From contig NZ_CP068985.1 in NCBI RefSeq assembly GCF_019397265.1, positions 2,770,501 to 2,834,500 on the forward strand: a DNA stretch of 64,000 nucleotides, read 5' to 3'. Both the position numbers and the translations under genes were made by a program. The notes beneath the pieces were generated by a model. That model worked only from the letters and a program-made list of their open reading frames with translations. It was not told the DNA's origin and made no database searches. Below are positions 43,067 through 52,166 of the stretch, piece by piece (position 1 is the first letter of the stretch; every line of letters starts with the position of its first letter). The DNA comes from Nonomuraea coxensis DSM 45129. Lineage in GTDB: Bacteria > Actinomycetota > Actinomycetes > Streptosporangiales > Streptosporangiaceae.

Positions 43067-44640
43067 CCGGCCCGCCGGGACATGCTGACGAAGCGGGGGC
43101 TCGGGTCCTCCGGCGTGTTGCGGCGCAGCACGTCCGACAGCGTGCGCGTGGCCGCGATGACCCGCGCGCCGGTCGGCGAGAACGTGGCGACGTTGAAGAT
43201 CCGCGGGGCCAGCAGCGGATTGGTGAGCGCCTGGGAGAAGGCGTCGATGGCGATGATCTTGGTCAGCAGCGGGGGCAGGATCGCGGCGGGGGATCCCGGC
43301 TCCTCGGCGAACATCCCGACGTACAGGTCGACGTCGTCCACGTCGCGGTAGAGCTCGCGCAGCGCGCCGCTGACCCGCCGGTCGCCGGAGATCTGCTCGA
43401 AGGCGCGCACCCTGGGGAAGCGGCAGTGCTCGCGGTAGCTGTTGTACGGGGCCAGGCCGAGCGCCCGGGAGTCGGCGATGCTGGCCACGTCGATCTCCCG
43501 CAGGACGGGGTCGGTGTTGAACAGGCCGATGCGGCCGGCCCGCTGGCGGGAGGCGTCCTCGAACAGCCGCCCGAGGCCGGGGCCGGGGATCAGCGCGCTG
43601 CCGAAGAAGGTCTCGGCCATCGGCAGGTCACGCCCGCCCACCGCCAGGTGGGACGGGATCAGGCTGTGCCAGCGGTAGACGAGGTTGAACTCCACCGACG
43701 CCCAGTTCTGCCGGTGCCAGGGCGCGTGGTCCAGCAGCGCCGACAGCTTCGGGTCCAGGGTGAAGCGGAAGTGGTAGGGGGTGATGTGGTTGATGTACTC
43801 CTCGACGACCAGCTTGATCAGCAGCACGATGAGGATGTTGCGGGCCGTCTGGAACAGCCGCTCGTCTTCCCAGCGCGGATGTTCGCGGGCGAGCAGCCGC
43901 GCGACCCGGTTGTGCTCGCGCAGGAACAGCACCGTGAGCATGGTGAAGCCGATCTGGCCGTTGCCCCGGTCGCTGCCGGTGGCGAACAGCGTGTCGCGCT
44001 GCGCGGCGGAGAGCCGGTCGAAGCGGATGACGCTCAGCGGCGCGAACTCCGGCTTGATCCTGCCGTTCTCGCACAGGTGGGGCGGGAACTCGCCGCCGTT
44101 GATGAACTGGCTCTTGAGCAGCCCGCCGTCGAACGCGCGCAGCGCGGCCGTCGCCGTCTCGTCGAGGCCGTACACCTGGTTGAGGTCGATGTGATGGTTG
44201 GAGCTGTTCTTGCGCGGGTCGCGCGGGACGTTGGTGTCGCCGCGCAGGAAACCGTCGGTGAACCACTGGGCGAAGTACGCGAAGAGCACCGTGGAGCGCG
44301 GGCAGGGGATCATGGACTCGCCGCGGGCGAACAGCTCACCGGCCCTCTCGGGAGCGGGCCGTCTCTCCTCGGCGACGTGGACCGGGGGCAGGTGCCTGCC
44401 GCTGAAGGTGCGATCGGTCAGGGAGGCCCACGAGGTGTAGTCGGCCATGGTGCTCAGCGGCTCGGGGCGCGGCGGCATCTCCCGGATCGCGTGGTCGATC
44501 AGCGAGGCGTTGAGCCTGCGCCGGACCGCCCGGCTTCTCTGCACGAGGTCCCAGAACGGCCGGCCGCTGGTCAGGGCCAGGAACCTGAGCCGGTTGGAGA
44601 GACCGTCCGTGGCGATGCCGCGTGCTCGGCTCGGCGTCAT
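43063..44640 (-). CDS. Cyclooxygenase (PGHS)-like haem fatty-acid oxygenase
   Basis: The 525-residue protein aligns by eye with animal cyclooxygenases over most of its length, including DYTSWASL, FLREHNRVARLLAREHPRW, LFQTARNILI and EFNLVYRWHSLIP. Equivalents of key COX residues are visible: Arg53 (Arg120, carboxylate anchor), Tyr282 and Tyr289 (Tyr348, Tyr355), Tyr322 (catalytic Tyr385), His325 (proximal His388) and Ser469 (Ser530). Gln125 matches Gln203, but the distal His207 is Asp129 (AQWFTDGF for AQHFTHQF). There is no EGF domain or signal peptide. It should add O2 to unsaturated fatty acids through a tyrosyl radical. The gene overlaps the P450 upstream (ATGA) and the hydrolase downstream, so the three are translationally coupled. 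The exact product is unknown. Confidence 0.85.
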   Translation of the reverse strand: MTPSRARGIATDGLSNRLRFLALTSGRPFWDLVQRSRAVRRRLNASLIDHAIREMPPRPEPLSTMADYTSWASLTDRTFSGRHLPPVHVAEERRPAPERAGELFARGESMIPCPRSTVLFAYFAQWFTDGFLRGDTNVPRDPRKNSSNHHIDLNQVYGLDETATAALRAFDGGLLKSQFINGGEFPPHLCENGRIKPEFAPLSVIRFDRLSAAQRDTLFATGSDRGNGQIGFTMLTVLFLREHNRVARLLAREHPRWEDERLFQTARNILIVLLIKLVVEEYINHITPYHFRFTLDPKLSALLDHAPWHRQNWASVEFNLVYRWHSLIPSHLAVGGRDLPMAETFFGSALIPGPGLGRLFEDASRQRAGRIGLFNTDPVLREIDVASIADSRALGLAPYNSYREHCRFPRVRAFEQISGDRRVSGALRELYRDVDDVDLYVGMFAEEPGSPAAILPPLLTKIIAIDAFSQALTNPLLAPRIFNVATFSPTGARVIAATRTLSDVLRRNTPEDPSPRFVSMSRRAG

Positions 44641-45944
44641 CGTCCGCCTTCCCGCCCCTCGGCGCCGAGCCCGAGGACGAAGGTGTCGGGGAAGATCCCG
44701 AGGGTCCGCTCGACGCGGCCCGCCGGCGGCGGGAGCAGGCGGACGCCGGGACGCAGCAGCAGGCGGCGTACGGTCTCGGCGATCACCGGGACGGCCACGT
44801 GCACGCCGAGGCAGGCATGATGGCCGGAGCCGAAGAACAGCTGATGGTGACGGGGGCGGCCGAGGCGGAACTCCTCGGGCTCCGGCACCACGGCCGCGTC
44901 GAACATCGCGGAGGCCGGCGCGGCGAGCACGAACGTGCCCGCGGGGATCAGCGTGCTGCGCGGGGTGCCGGCGGCCAGGACGTGGTCCCGCTCGCACAGC
45001 CGGGGGAGCAGCTTGAAGAACGGGCTGAACCGCAGGGCCTCCCAGACGTACGGGTCGAACCGCTCGGGGTCCCTGGCGACGGCCGTGGCCTCCGCGAGCA
45101 CCTCCGGGCGCAGCAGGAGCTGCTCGACCGCCTCGACCATGGCCCCCGGCGCGCTCTCCACGAAGCCCAGCGGCAGCCCGGCCATGTTGACCACGATCCG
45201 GTCGTCGGTCACGTCGGCCCCGGCGGGCAGGGAGGACTGGACGAGGCGGGCGAAGACGTCGTCGGGCAGCTCGTGCCCGGCCCGCAGCCTGGCCCGCAGC
45301 TCGGCGAGGCGGTCGCGCAGGTGCCCGACCAGCTCGGCGCCCGCTCTGACGGACGCGGCCTGGATCTCCGGATCCCCGAGGAAGTTGGCGAAGCCGTCGG
45401 CGACGACCGCCCGCGTCCACCGGCCGAGGGTCCGCGGATCGGGGCCGGGAACGCCGAAATAGCGCGCGCACACGCCGAGGGCGACAGGACGGAACAGCCC
45501 GTGGACCGCTTCGACGCGCCCGTCGGGCCAGGCGGCGTCGAGCAGCTCGTCGGCGAGGCCGCCGGCCAGCTCACGCACGTCGGCCGCGTCCCGCGGGTCG
45601 AGCATGAGCCGCATGAGGCCCTTCTCCCGCCAGTTCATCGGCGTGGCGTCCCTGCCCAGCATGAACGGGGCGCCCAGCGCGGCGTCGAGGCGCGGGCCGA
45701 ACGCGCGTACGGAGAAGACCTCCTCGTGGGAGAGCACCTCGATGACGTCGGCGTAGCGGGTCACCACCGTGAAGGCGGGCGTGACGAAGACCGGTCGCCG
45801 CTCGCGCAACTCGGCGAACAGGCTCCGCCAGTCGGTGCGCATCCACTCCCGGACCAGGCCGAACGCAGACATCGGGTCCCTGGCCAGCGCCTCGTCGTAT
45901 CTCTCCAGATGGCCGCCCGTGGTCGCCTGCTCGACAGCACCCAT
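44637..45944 (-). CDS. Atypical cytochrome P450, putative hydroperoxide/endoperoxide isomerase
   Basis: The 435-residue protein starts at ATG 45944, with GGAAGG eight bases before it (GTG 46001 is an alternative). It has ExxR in WEALRFSP (Glu302, Arg305) and the haem loop FFGSGHHACLG with Cys378. The I-helix reads NMAGLPLGFVESAPG: the acid-alcohol pair needed for O2 activation is missing. P450s that rearrange fatty-acid peroxides without O2 (CYP74 allene oxide synthase, prostacyclin and thromboxane synthase, the P450 half of fungal Ppo enzymes) also lack this pair. Direct overlap with a COX-like gene makes such a role plausible. It is first in the operon. Confidence 0.82.
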   Translation of the reverse strand: MGAVEQATTGGHLERYDEALARDPMSAFGLVREWMRTDWRSLFAELRERRPVFVTPAFTVVTRYADVIEVLSHEEVFSVRAFGPRLDAALGAPFMLGRDATPMNWREKGLMRLMLDPRDAADVRELAGGLADELLDAAWPDGRVEAVHGLFRPVALGVCARYFGVPGPDPRTLGRWTRAVVADGFANFLGDPEIQAASVRAGAELVGHLRDRLAELRARLRAGHELPDDVFARLVQSSLPAGADVTDDRIVVNMAGLPLGFVESAPGAMVEAVEQLLLRPEVLAEATAVARDPERFDPYVWEALRFSPFFKLLPRLCERDHVLAAGTPRSTLIPAGTFVLAAPASAMFDAAVVPEPEEFRLGRPRHHQLFFGSGHHACLGVHVAVPVIAETVRRLLLRPGVRLLPPPAGRVERTLGIFPDTFVLGLGAEGREGGR

Positions 45945-46060
45945 TCCTGAACCTTCCGCCTGTTGCCGGAGCGCACAGGGATGATCACGGTGCGCAGTCA
46001 CAATCTAGGGAGGTGCCGAGCCTTTTCTTCATGACGACCGGGTGCAGGATTTTGCTTCCT

Positions 46061-46084
46061 CAGAGTAATCATCCCGTTACTGTC
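46061..46084. promoter_or_regulatory. Inverted repeat in the P450/desaturase divergent promoter
   Basis: CAGAGTAA, eight bases, TTACTGTC match at six of eight positions (core AGTAA/TTACT). It lies in the middle of the 215-base gap between the oxygenase operon and the desaturase gene, so one regulator could control both directions. The regulator encoded at 47202 is a candidate. Confidence 0.4.
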
Positions 46085-46159
46085 AGGACATTGCCGCACG
46101 CCAGGGGCCTGGCCGTTGAATAAGGAGCCTGATCGTCCCGTACCGCTCAGGGAGGAAAC

Positions 46160-47158
46160 GTGACCTCACGCACCCCGCAGCCGGGCACGGCGGAGATGGT
46201 GACGGTCACCACCGGCCGCCGCGTCGCCTACCTGGTCGTCCTGGTCCTGCTGCCCGTGCTGCTGCTGGCCCTCGCGGTGCCGGCCGCCTGGGGCTGGGGC
46301 GTCGGCCCCCGCGACCTGGTCATCGCGGCCGCGATGTACCTCGTGAGCATCTTCGGGATCGCCATCGGCTACCACCGCCTCTTCACCCACCGCGCCTTCA
46401 AGGCCGGCCGGGCGCTGCGGATCGCGCTCATGCTGGCCGGCGGCATGGCCGTCGAGGGCCCGCTCACGCTGTGGGCCGCCGAGCACCGCAGGCACCACAA
46501 GTACGCCGACCGCGAAGGCGACCCGCACTCGCCGTGGCGCTACGGCGACAGCGGCCTGGCGCTGCTGCGCGGCATGGCGCACGCCCACGTCGGCTGGTTC
46601 TACACGGCCCGCCACCGCTCCAGCCGCCGGCACTGGGTGCCGGACCTGCTGGCCGACCCGGACGTGCGGCGTTTCGACGCCGCCTACCCGGGGGTCGTCC
46701 TCCTGTCGTTCGCGCTCCCGGCCGCCGCCGGCGGACTGTGGTCGATGTCGTGGCCGGGCGCGTGGAGCGCGCTCCTGTGGGGCGGGCTGGTCCGCTACGC
46801 CGTGGTGCACCACGTCACCTGGTCCGTGAACTCGATCGCCCACACCTTCGGTGACCGCCCGTTCCGCACCAGGGACCGTTCGTCCAACGTGTGGTGGGTG
46901 GCGATGCTGACCCTCGGCGAGGGCTGGCACAACTGGCACCACGTGGAGCCGGCCTGCGCCCGGCACGGCGTGCTGAGGGGCCAGCTCGACCCCAGCGCGC
47001 GGCTGATCCGCTGGTTCGAGCGGGCGGGCTGGGCCCACGGCGTACGCTGGCCGGACCCCGTCCGCCTGACGGCCCGCCGCGCCGGCCCCGCGTCGCCGGG
47101 CCCGGCGGAGCGGCCGGCCGCCCCCCGCGGCCTGCCCCCGCCACCTGGCGATGCATAG
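46160..47158 (+). CDS. Membrane fatty-acid desaturase (acyl-CoA Delta9-like)
   Basis: The 332-residue protein has the three histidine boxes of di-iron desaturases: HRLFTH, EHRRHH and the late GEGWHNWHH, plus HHVTWSVNS and four membrane helices. The start is GTG 46160 after GGAGG. It inserts a cis double bond into acyl chains, using O2 and an electron donor not encoded here. It is divergent from the P450-COX operon and could supply its unsaturated substrate. The regulator gene follows after 43 bases and may be co-transcribed. Confidence 0.92.
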   Translation: MTSRTPQPGTAEMVTVTTGRRVAYLVVLVLLPVLLLALAVPAAWGWGVGPRDLVIAAAMYLVSIFGIAIGYHRLFTHRAFKAGRALRIALMLAGGMAVEGPLTLWAAEHRRHHKYADREGDPHSPWRYGDSGLALLRGMAHAHVGWFYTARHRSSRRHWVPDLLADPDVRRFDAAYPGVVLLSFALPAAAGGLWSMSWPGAWSALLWGGLVRYAVVHHVTWSVNSIAHTFGDRPFRTRDRSSNVWWVAMLTLGEGWHNWHHVEPACARHGVLRGQLDPSARLIRWFERAGWAHGVRWPDPVRLTARRAGPASPGPAERPAAPRGLPPPPGDA

Positions 47159-47201
47159 TAGGCCTACGGGCCGTATCGGGCATTGGGCGGAAAGATGAAC
47201 G

Positions 47202-48194
47202 ATGATGCGTAGGCTGGGGATCAACGAGCAGGAGGAGGCGGTCTACGTCGAGCTCCTGCGGCGCCGCCGGGCGATGGTCTCCGACGTGGCCGAGGCGCTG
47301 GCCGTCCCGCTGACGGACGTGACCGTCGCCGCGGACCGGCTCGTCGCGCTCGGCCTGGCGACCCGCGATGGCAGCGGGTTGCACATGGTCGTGCCCCCCG
47401 ACGTCGGGCTCGGCACGTTGATCGCGCAACGGCAGGCCGCGCTGCAGCAGGTCCAGGGCAGGCTGGCGGAGCTGGTGGAGGTCTACCGCACGGGGGGCGC
47501 CTCGCCCGCGGGTGACATCGAGGTGCTCACCACACAGGAACAGCTCAGCACCTGGATCGAGAACATGGAACGCGGCGCCAAACGAGAGCTGCAGGTCTTC
47601 TTCCGGCCCCCGTACGTGCTGGACGTCGAGCTCGACGATTCCACCAACGCGGCGCCCGCTCATCGTTACGTGTACGAACGTGCCGCACTCGACGATCCGA
47701 GAACGCCCGCCGAGATCGGCAGATTCCTCAAGAGCGGGTACGAGATCAGGATCGCCCCGGAGCTGCCCAGCAAGATGATCATCGTGGATCGGGAGGCCGT
47801 GCTGCTGCCGATGATGCCCGGCCAGACGACCGTCCATCCGGGCTTCATCCTGGTGCGGGGGCAGTCCCTCGTCCACCTGCTGGTCGCGCTCTTCGAACGG
47901 GTCTGGCAGGCGGCGACGCCGTTGCGGCTCACCGCCGCGAATCTGGCCGAGGGGGTTCCCGCGTGGGACGACTTCGACGTCACGCTGCTCACGTACCTGC
48001 TGTCCGGCATGCCGGACAAGGCGGCGGCCAGCCGGCTCGGCACCAGCGAACGCACCGTTCAGCGCAGGATGCGGCGGCTGATGAAGCTGGCCGGAACCGA
48101 CAGCCGTATGCAGCTCGCCTGGTACGCGGCCCAGTCCGGGATGATCCCGCTGGGAGGTGATCCGAACGGCGCCGGGGCGGCTCCCGTCCGCTGA
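47202..48194 (+). CDS. TrmB/LuxR-type transcriptional regulator
   Basis: The 330-residue protein has an N-terminal winged-helix-like part of TrmB character (residues ~1-65, LGINEQEEAVYVELLRRRRAMVSDVAEAL), a middle sensory-like part (~80-250) and a C-terminal LuxR-type helix-turn-helix (~262-325, LLSGMPDKAAASRLGTSERTVQRRMRRLMKLAG). Such two-ended proteins are frequent in actinobacteria as local regulators. The start is ATG 47202 or 47205. Following the desaturase by 43 bases, it is the likely regulator of the desaturase and oxygenase genes. Confidence 0.82.
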   Translation: MMRRLGINEQEEAVYVELLRRRRAMVSDVAEALAVPLTDVTVAADRLVALGLATRDGSGLHMVVPPDVGLGTLIAQRQAALQQVQGRLAELVEVYRTGGASPAGDIEVLTTQEQLSTWIENMERGAKRELQVFFRPPYVLDVELDDSTNAAPAHRYVYERAALDDPRTPAEIGRFLKSGYEIRIAPELPSKMIIVDREAVLLPMMPGQTTVHPGFILVRGQSLVHLLVALFERVWQAATPLRLTAANLAEGVPAWDDFDVTLLTYLLSGMPDKAAASRLGTSERTVQRRMRRLMKLAGTDSRMQLAWYAAQSGMIPLGGDPNGAGAAPVR

Positions 48195-48223
48195 GCGGAG
48201 GGAAGACGCCCCGGCGTTTCGTG

Positions 48224-51200
48224 CTACCGGAGCCGGTAGGCGCGGTTCACCGTCTGCAGGACGGTGTTGCCGTCGGCGTCGGTCGCCTGCACCCGCAGCG
48301 AGACGAACCCGCCGGCCTTGGCGGACCCGGGGTTCTTGATCGTGCCGGTGAAGGCCGTGTCACCGCCGGCGGCGAGCTCCACCTGCTGCCAGGTCGCGCC
48401 GTCGTCGTAGGAGGTCCACAGCTTCGCCTCGTCGATCCGCAGGCCGGCCATGCCCTTCGGGTAGCGCAGGCCGAGCCCGACCTGGAGGGGGGTGTGCACC
48501 GAGACGCTGTTGGCCTGGTCGACGTCGAGGTCGAAGTCGGCCGACAGGATGGGCAGGGGTGTGACGCCGTCGCCCGCCTGCTCGGAGTGGAACGTCCATT
48601 CGGTGTTCACCTTGGTGGAGGTGGTCCACCACGGCTGCTTCCGCTCCACGTCGGCCACCACGCGGTACTCGGCGCGTTCCGGCACCATCGGGAAGCTGAA
48701 GTACAGGTACGGCGCGGATCCGAGCCGCTCGCCGTTCCGGTACACCGTGGCCAGCTCCTTGTAGAGGTCGGTCAAGGTATGACCCGCCACGAACTGGTTG
48801 GCCGTGTCGGCCAATCCGGTCGCCTGGAGCAGGCCGGTGCGGCCGGACCGGAAGGCCGAATCGGGTTGCGCGGGCGCCAGCGCCGTGCGGACCACGGCCT
48901 TGTTCCAGTCGCGGGACACCCGCTGCCCGGCCTTGAGCTTCGTCTGCTCGGTCGACTGCGTGACGTGGCCGTCCTCCCACGGCGCGCCGACCCGCGTCTC
49001 CTCCCATGTCGTCACGTCGGCCGTCACGAACTCGGTGAGCGGGCGCGGCATGACGACCGGGTCGAGCAGGAAGTACGCCCTGCTCTGCATCGGTGAGGCC
49101 ATCACCCGGGCGTACCCGCCGATCGTGCCGGGCTCCGCCGCGTGGAACGACGAGTGGACCGTGGCGAGTTCGCCCGTACGCACCCGGTACCGCTGGTCGG
49201 CGGGGACGCCACCCTGGTGGTACTTGAGCAGTTCGTAGGCGTACGGGCTCACCGCCGTGCCGGTGAACTGGACCTTGACCTCGCCGCGGGCCGCCAGGTC
49301 CGCCAACCGGACGCCCTCCGCGCCCGAGAGGGTCATCGCCGGGATCGCGGTCGCCGTCGTCCGCGCGTTGTCGGCGCCCCAGTTGTCCGGGTTGTCGTTG
49401 TAGATGATGACCGCACCCGCTCCGGCCGCCGCGGCGTTGTCGGCCTGCTGGTAGTGGGTGAGACCTGCGCTGCGCTTGACGAGTGCCAGCTTGCCCTTGA
49501 CGTCCAGCCCGGCGTAGTCCTCCGCCCTGCCGGTGCCGGCGTCCACCATCGGCAGCACCTTGGTGCCGTCGACGCGGGCGGAGCCGCCCCTGCCCCGGAA
49601 GTACTCCGCATTGATCGGCCCGCCACCGGGGCTGACGACCCGCGCCTCGACCTCCGGCGCGCTGAGCGTCCAGCCGACGCGCGACTCCAAGAGACTGCTC
49701 GTCGCCTGCGTGGGGATGGAGTACACCTTCGTCTCCTTGGACGCCCACTGCTCCAGGCCGAACCAGTTCGTGCCGGCCGAGTTCCGGGCGGCGAGGCCCA
49801 GCCGGATCTTGTCCGTCTCACTCGGCTTCGGGGTCTCCATGGTGACCGGGCCGGCCTTGCTGCCGTCGAACGTGATCGTCCGGTCGGAATCGATGAAGGC
49901 GCCCGGCTCCGCGCCGTAGGTGTACTCCCACAGGCGGTTCCAGTCGGTGCTGTAGTGGAAGATATCGGCCCAGAAGGCGTGCTCGCCGCGGGGCACCCGG
50001 ATCACGACGGTGCCGTCCGCCTCGACCGGATACTGCTCCGGCACATTCAGCGTGTCCAGATTGAAGTCGTACACGGTGGCGATGCCGTCGGTCGTCGGCT
50101 TGCCATCCCGGTCGAGCACCTTGAGGGTGACGTCGAAGCGCTGCAGGTCCCTGACGAATCCAACGGCCGTCGTCACGACCGCCTGGCTGTCGGCGGAGGT
50201 GGCGGTGACATGCGCGCCGTGCGCGCCCTCCGCCGCGGCGGCCGTGTCGACGGTGACCGTCACCGCGGCGGTGCCGTGGGCCGGCACGGTCACGGTGTCG
50301 GCGCCGAGGGTCAGCGCGCCGGCCGGGAGATCCTCACCCGCGCCCTTGGCGGACAGCGTGAGGGTGACCGGCTGGTCGCCGTCGTTGACGTAGTCGATCT
50401 GCTTGGTGACCGGAGGACCGGCGTAGTCCCAGGCCTTCATGCCGAAGTCGACCACGCCCGGTCCGGAGACCGTCTGCCGGACGGCGCGGGTCAGGTCGGC
50501 GCGGCCGGCGCCCTGGGCGTACACCGATGCGCCGGCCGTGGTCTTCGCCGTGCTGATGAGCTGGCTCTTCAACCGGGCCGGGGTCCAGTCCGGGTGCTCC
50601 TGGGCGAGGATCGCGGCGGCGCCGGCCACGTGCGGCGTCGCCATGGACGTGCCGCTCGCGGAGGTGTAGTTGGCGTCCACCTGCGTGCCCATTTTGGTGC
50701 CGGCCGCACGGGCCGCGACGATCTTGACACCGGGGGCGGTGATCTCCGGCTTGAGAGCGCCGTTGACTCCGCGCGGGCCGCGACTGGAGAAGGAGGCGAT
50801 CGCGTCTGTGGGGTCGACCGCGCCGACGGTCAGGGCCGCGTCGGCGGCGCCCGGCGAACCCACCGTGGTCGCCTTCGGGCCGCTGTTTCCCGCGGCGATG
50901 GTGAACAGCACGCCGGTCTCGGCGGTCAACCTGTTGACCGCCAGCGCCATCGGATCGGTGCCGTCCGCGCCCGTATCGCCGCCCAGGCTCATCGAGACGA
51001 TCTTCGCGCCCGAGTGGGCGGCCCAGTCCATCCCGGCGATGATCGACGAGATCGGGCCGCTGCCCTCGTCGGCGAGCACCTTGCCGATGAGGAGTTCGGC
51101 GCCGGGCGCCACGCCCTTGTACCTGCCGCCGGAGGCCGCGCCGGAGCCGGCGATCGTGGAGGCGACGTGGGTGCCGTGGCCGTGGCCGTCCTGCACCGTC

Positions 51201-51985
51201 TCGCCCGGGATGAAGCTCTGACTCTCCAGGATCTTGCCGGCGAGGTCGGGATGGTTCAGGTCCGCGCCGGTGTCCAGCACCGCGACCTTGACGCCGGTGC
51301 CGTCGTAGCCGGCCGCCCAGGCGTCGGGCGCGCCGATCTGCGGCACGCTCTTGTCGAGCAGCGCCTTCACCTTGCCGTCCAGCCACAGGCGCTGGATGCC
51401 GCCCGAGAGCCGGGCCTTCGGAGTGCTCGCCCGGGCGCTGTCGTCGTCGACGGCCTCCCAGAACCTGCCGCGCTGCTTCTTGTCGACGGCGATGGCCGCT
51501 CCGTGGATGCCGCGCAGGTTCCGCGTGACCTTGCCGCCGGCAGGGGCGCTCGGCGCGGCGGTCTTCGCCGCGGCCTTCTCCTCGTACTGCACGATCACCG
51601 GGACCGATTCGCTGTGCGCGTCGTCGTAGCCCTGGGCGATCAGCCGGGTGACGTTGAACAGTTCCCTGTCCACCTGGCCGGCGGCGATGAGGGCCTGGGC
51701 CTGGCTCGACATCACGTACGTGTCGTCGCCGACGGTGAGGGTGCGGATGGCGGCCGAGCCGTCGTAGGGGCTCACGCCGACCGAGACGGTCTTGCCTTCG
51801 CGGCTGGTCACGGTGACCTGGTCACCCGTGATCAGGGTGACCGACGTGGTGGTGGCCGACGACGCCGGTATCCCGGTGACCTGTCCGACGGGGATCGGCG
51901 ACTCGCCGTACGCGCTCGCGGTGCTCGTTACGACGAGCGTGGCGGTGAGCGTGGCGCCGACGAGGATTCGTCTGCGTCTGAGCAT
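48224..51985 (-). CDS. Large secreted subtilisin-like serine protease (S8) with PA domain
   Basis: The 1253-residue protein starts at ATG 51985 (MLRRRRILVGATLTATLVVTSTASA, signal peptide to ~residue 25); a longer frame start at 52066 lacks a signal. A ~195-residue propeptide region is followed by the S8 domain with Asp238 (VAVLDTGADL), His270 (GHGTHVAS), oxyanion Asn367 (AAGNSGP) and Ser447 (GTSMATPHVAG). The C-terminal 650 residues hold beta-sandwich parts and a protease-associated region (GKLALVKRSAGLTHYQQADNA..AVIIYND, near residue 900). It acts outside the cell in protein breakdown. It is divergent from cydA and transcribed alone. Confidence 0.93.
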   Translation of the reverse strand: MLRRRRILVGATLTATLVVTSTASAYGESPIPVGQVTGIPASSATTTSVTLITGDQVTVTSREGKTVSVGVSPYDGSAAIRTLTVGDDTYVMSSQAQALIAAGQVDRELFNVTRLIAQGYDDAHSESVPVIVQYEEKAAAKTAAPSAPAGGKVTRNLRGIHGAAIAVDKKQRGRFWEAVDDDSARASTPKARLSGGIQRLWLDGKVKALLDKSVPQIGAPDAWAAGYDGTGVKVAVLDTGADLNHPDLAGKILESQSFIPGETVQDGHGHGTHVASTIAGSGAASGGRYKGVAPGAELLIGKVLADEGSGPISSIIAGMDWAAHSGAKIVSMSLGGDTGADGTDPMALAVNRLTAETGVLFTIAAGNSGPKATTVGSPGAADAALTVGAVDPTDAIASFSSRGPRGVNGALKPEITAPGVKIVAARAAGTKMGTQVDANYTSASGTSMATPHVAGAAAILAQEHPDWTPARLKSQLISTAKTTAGASVYAQGAGRADLTRAVRQTVSGPGVVDFGMKAWDYAGPPVTKQIDYVNDGDQPVTLTLSAKGAGEDLPAGALTLGADTVTVPAHGTAAVTVTVDTAAAAEGAHGAHVTATSADSQAVVTTAVGFVRDLQRFDVTLKVLDRDGKPTTDGIATVYDFNLDTLNVPEQYPVEADGTVVIRVPRGEHAFWADIFHYSTDWNRLWEYTYGAEPGAFIDSDRTITFDGSKAGPVTMETPKPSETDKIRLGLAARNSAGTNWFGLEQWASKETKVYSIPTQATSSLLESRVGWTLSAPEVEARVVSPGGGPINAEYFRGRGGSARVDGTKVLPMVDAGTGRAEDYAGLDVKGKLALVKRSAGLTHYQQADNAAAAGAGAVIIYNDNPDNWGADNARTTATAIPAMTLSGAEGVRLADLAARGEVKVQFTGTAVSPYAYELLKYHQGGVPADQRYRVRTGELATVHSSFHAAEPGTIGGYARVMASPMQSRAYFLLDPVVMPRPLTEFVTADVTTWEETRVGAPWEDGHVTQSTEQTKLKAGQRVSRDWNKAVVRTALAPAQPDSAFRSGRTGLLQATGLADTANQFVAGHTLTDLYKELATVYRNGERLGSAPYLYFSFPMVPERAEYRVVADVERKQPWWTTSTKVNTEWTFHSEQAGDGVTPLPILSADFDLDVDQANSVSVHTPLQVGLGLRYPKGMAGLRIDEAKLWTSYDDGATWQQVELAAGGDTAFTGTIKNPGSAKAGGFVSLRVQATDADGNTVLQTVNRAYRLR

Positions 51986-52166
51986 GGGGGCTTGCTCCTC
52001 CTTCTGCCGGTACCTGGGGTGCGTACCGACAGGCAAAGCTTTGCCATCACGGGCCGGCGGCACCATGGGTCACGGCTGGCGTCCACCTGACATGTCGGGT
52101 CGCCGCCACCGGTCCATCGGCGCGTCATGACAATAAGTGACTCAAGTGACACATAGAGTCAGGGAT

